From contig JAJYHA010000232.1 of assembly GCA_021784995.1 (NCBI GenBank), positions 1 to 5,408 of the forward strand: DNA of 5,408 nt, in the 5' to 3' direction. Positions 4,967 to 5,408 of this stretch are shown piece by piece (positions within the stretch are counted from its first letter, which is position 1; every line of letters begins with the position of its first letter). The position numbers and the translations under genes were made by a program. The notes beneath the pieces are model-generated. The model had not been told where the DNA came from and searched no databases. It was given only the letters and a program-made list of their open reading frames with translations. The DNA is from Myxococcales bacterium (GTDB taxonomy: Bacteria > Myxococcota > Myxococcia > Myxococcales > Anaeromyxobacteraceae).

Positions 4967-5408
4967 GTGGCGCTGCAGCCGACGAAGCCGGGCGGGAGGG
5001 GCGCGAACGGGGGCCCGGCGGACCCTCGCGCCCGCGACGAGGAGGAGCGCCGCGCCCGCCATCGCAACGAGCAGCTCGCCGACGCCTGCGGTGGCCTCGA
5101 GGAGGATCTCGAGCTGCTCCGGAGCCGGTACGACCTCTTCTTCCTGGGGGTCGAGCGGCGCGAGCCGGTCCGGGAGCGCGAGGAGATGCGGCGGGCCGTG
5201 GCGCGCATCAAGGGCGAGACCACCGCCAACACCGGCCTGCGCTTCCGGATCGAGACGCTCCACGCCCGCTTCCTCTCCTACGACCGGATGTGGACGCGCA
5301 CGGCGCGGCAGAAGGAGGAGGGCACCTACCGGCGCGATCTGCTCCGGGCGCGGCGCCACCGGGGCGAGCCGCCCGTCGCGCGCGAGGAGCCACCGCGCGC
5401 GGCCGCAG
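4967..5408 (+). CDS. Probable MXAN_5187 C-terminal-domain-like protein, 5' part (runs off the right edge)
   Basis: The frame is open from the lspA stop to the window edge, and GTG at 4967 gives 147 codons with no stop. Residues 1-20 are Gly/Pro-rich and look disordered. Residues 24-54 form a highly charged helix. Then come YDLFFLGVERREP (55-67), a charged helix (68-84), NTGLRFRIETLHARF (88-102), SYDRMWTRTARQKEEGTYRRD (104-124, in two helical parts) and a basic tail. The pattern YxxFFxGxExxxP, then NTxLRFRxxxL, then a W-x-R segment ending in EEGTYRRD resembles, from memory, the MXAN_5187 C-terminal domain of myxobacterial proteins, whose function is unknown to me. There is no signal peptide or membrane segment, so it is probably cytoplasmic. 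The alternative in-frame starts, TTG 4931 and GTG 4934, also lack a Shine-Dalgarno and fall inside the candidate promoter. It follows lspA by 81 bases and may be partly co-transcribed with it. That it is a real gene is likely from its composition; the family is moderately supported. Confidence 0.7.
   Translation, partial: MALQPTKPGGRGANGGPADPRARDEEERRARHRNEQLADACGGLEEDLELLRSRYDLFFLGVERREPVREREEMRRAVARIKGETTANTGLRFRIETLHARFLSYDRMWTRTARQKEEGTYRRDLLRARRHRGEPPVAREEPPRAAA

Noticed and set aside
4055..5359. A 434-codon minus-strand frame across lspA and the right-edge gene
   Set aside because: It is antisense to lspA and to a better plus-strand candidate, and has no recognisable domain.

Overview
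The window looks like a chromosomal housekeeping segment from a very GC-rich bacterium. By eye about three quarters of bases are G or C, with a strong third-position G/C bias in every gene. The gene order, the long first periplasmic loop of LspA and the probable MXAN_5187-type protein at the right edge suggest a myxobacterium, most likely near Anaeromyxobacter. That assignment is inferred from remembered family features, not from a search.

Layout, left to right. On the minus strand, a DsbA-like thioredoxin-fold protein runs off the left edge (1-230); its CxxC motif reads DPWC. Upstream of it, also on the minus strand, is rimK (316-1299), an ATP-grasp ligase that adds glutamate to ribosomal protein S6. 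A 128-base divergent spacer (1300-1427) follows. It holds a convincing sigma70-type promoter and Shine-Dalgarno for ileS, and possibly a weaker promoter for rimK. On the plus strand, ileS (1428-4289, TTG start, 953 aa) encodes isoleucyl-tRNA synthetase. It overlaps lspA (4286-4885, 199 aa, lipoprotein signal peptidase II) by four bases (ATGA). After an 81-base spacer with a possible promoter, a gene with a GTG start (4967) runs off the right edge. It encodes a charged, helical protein that resembles the MXAN_5187 C-terminal domain.

How the genes work together. The ileS-lspA pair is a widely conserved bacterial operon. Here it looks translationally coupled and driven from one promoter, linking a tRNA-charging enzyme to lipoprotein maturation. 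rimK, divergent from ileS, also acts on the translation apparatus. No stretch longer than about 130 bases lacks a gene, and I see no tRNA, rRNA, CRISPR array, insertion sequence, prophage or defence genes.

I did not find a new multi-gene system. The points worth a second look are: the DPWC active site; GTG-started genes with no Shine-Dalgarno whose candidate -10 boxes would give leaderless mRNAs; a perfect GC hairpin in the last codons of lspA; the degenerate first zinc site and the editing-domain insertion of IleS; and the enlarged LspA periplasmic loop.
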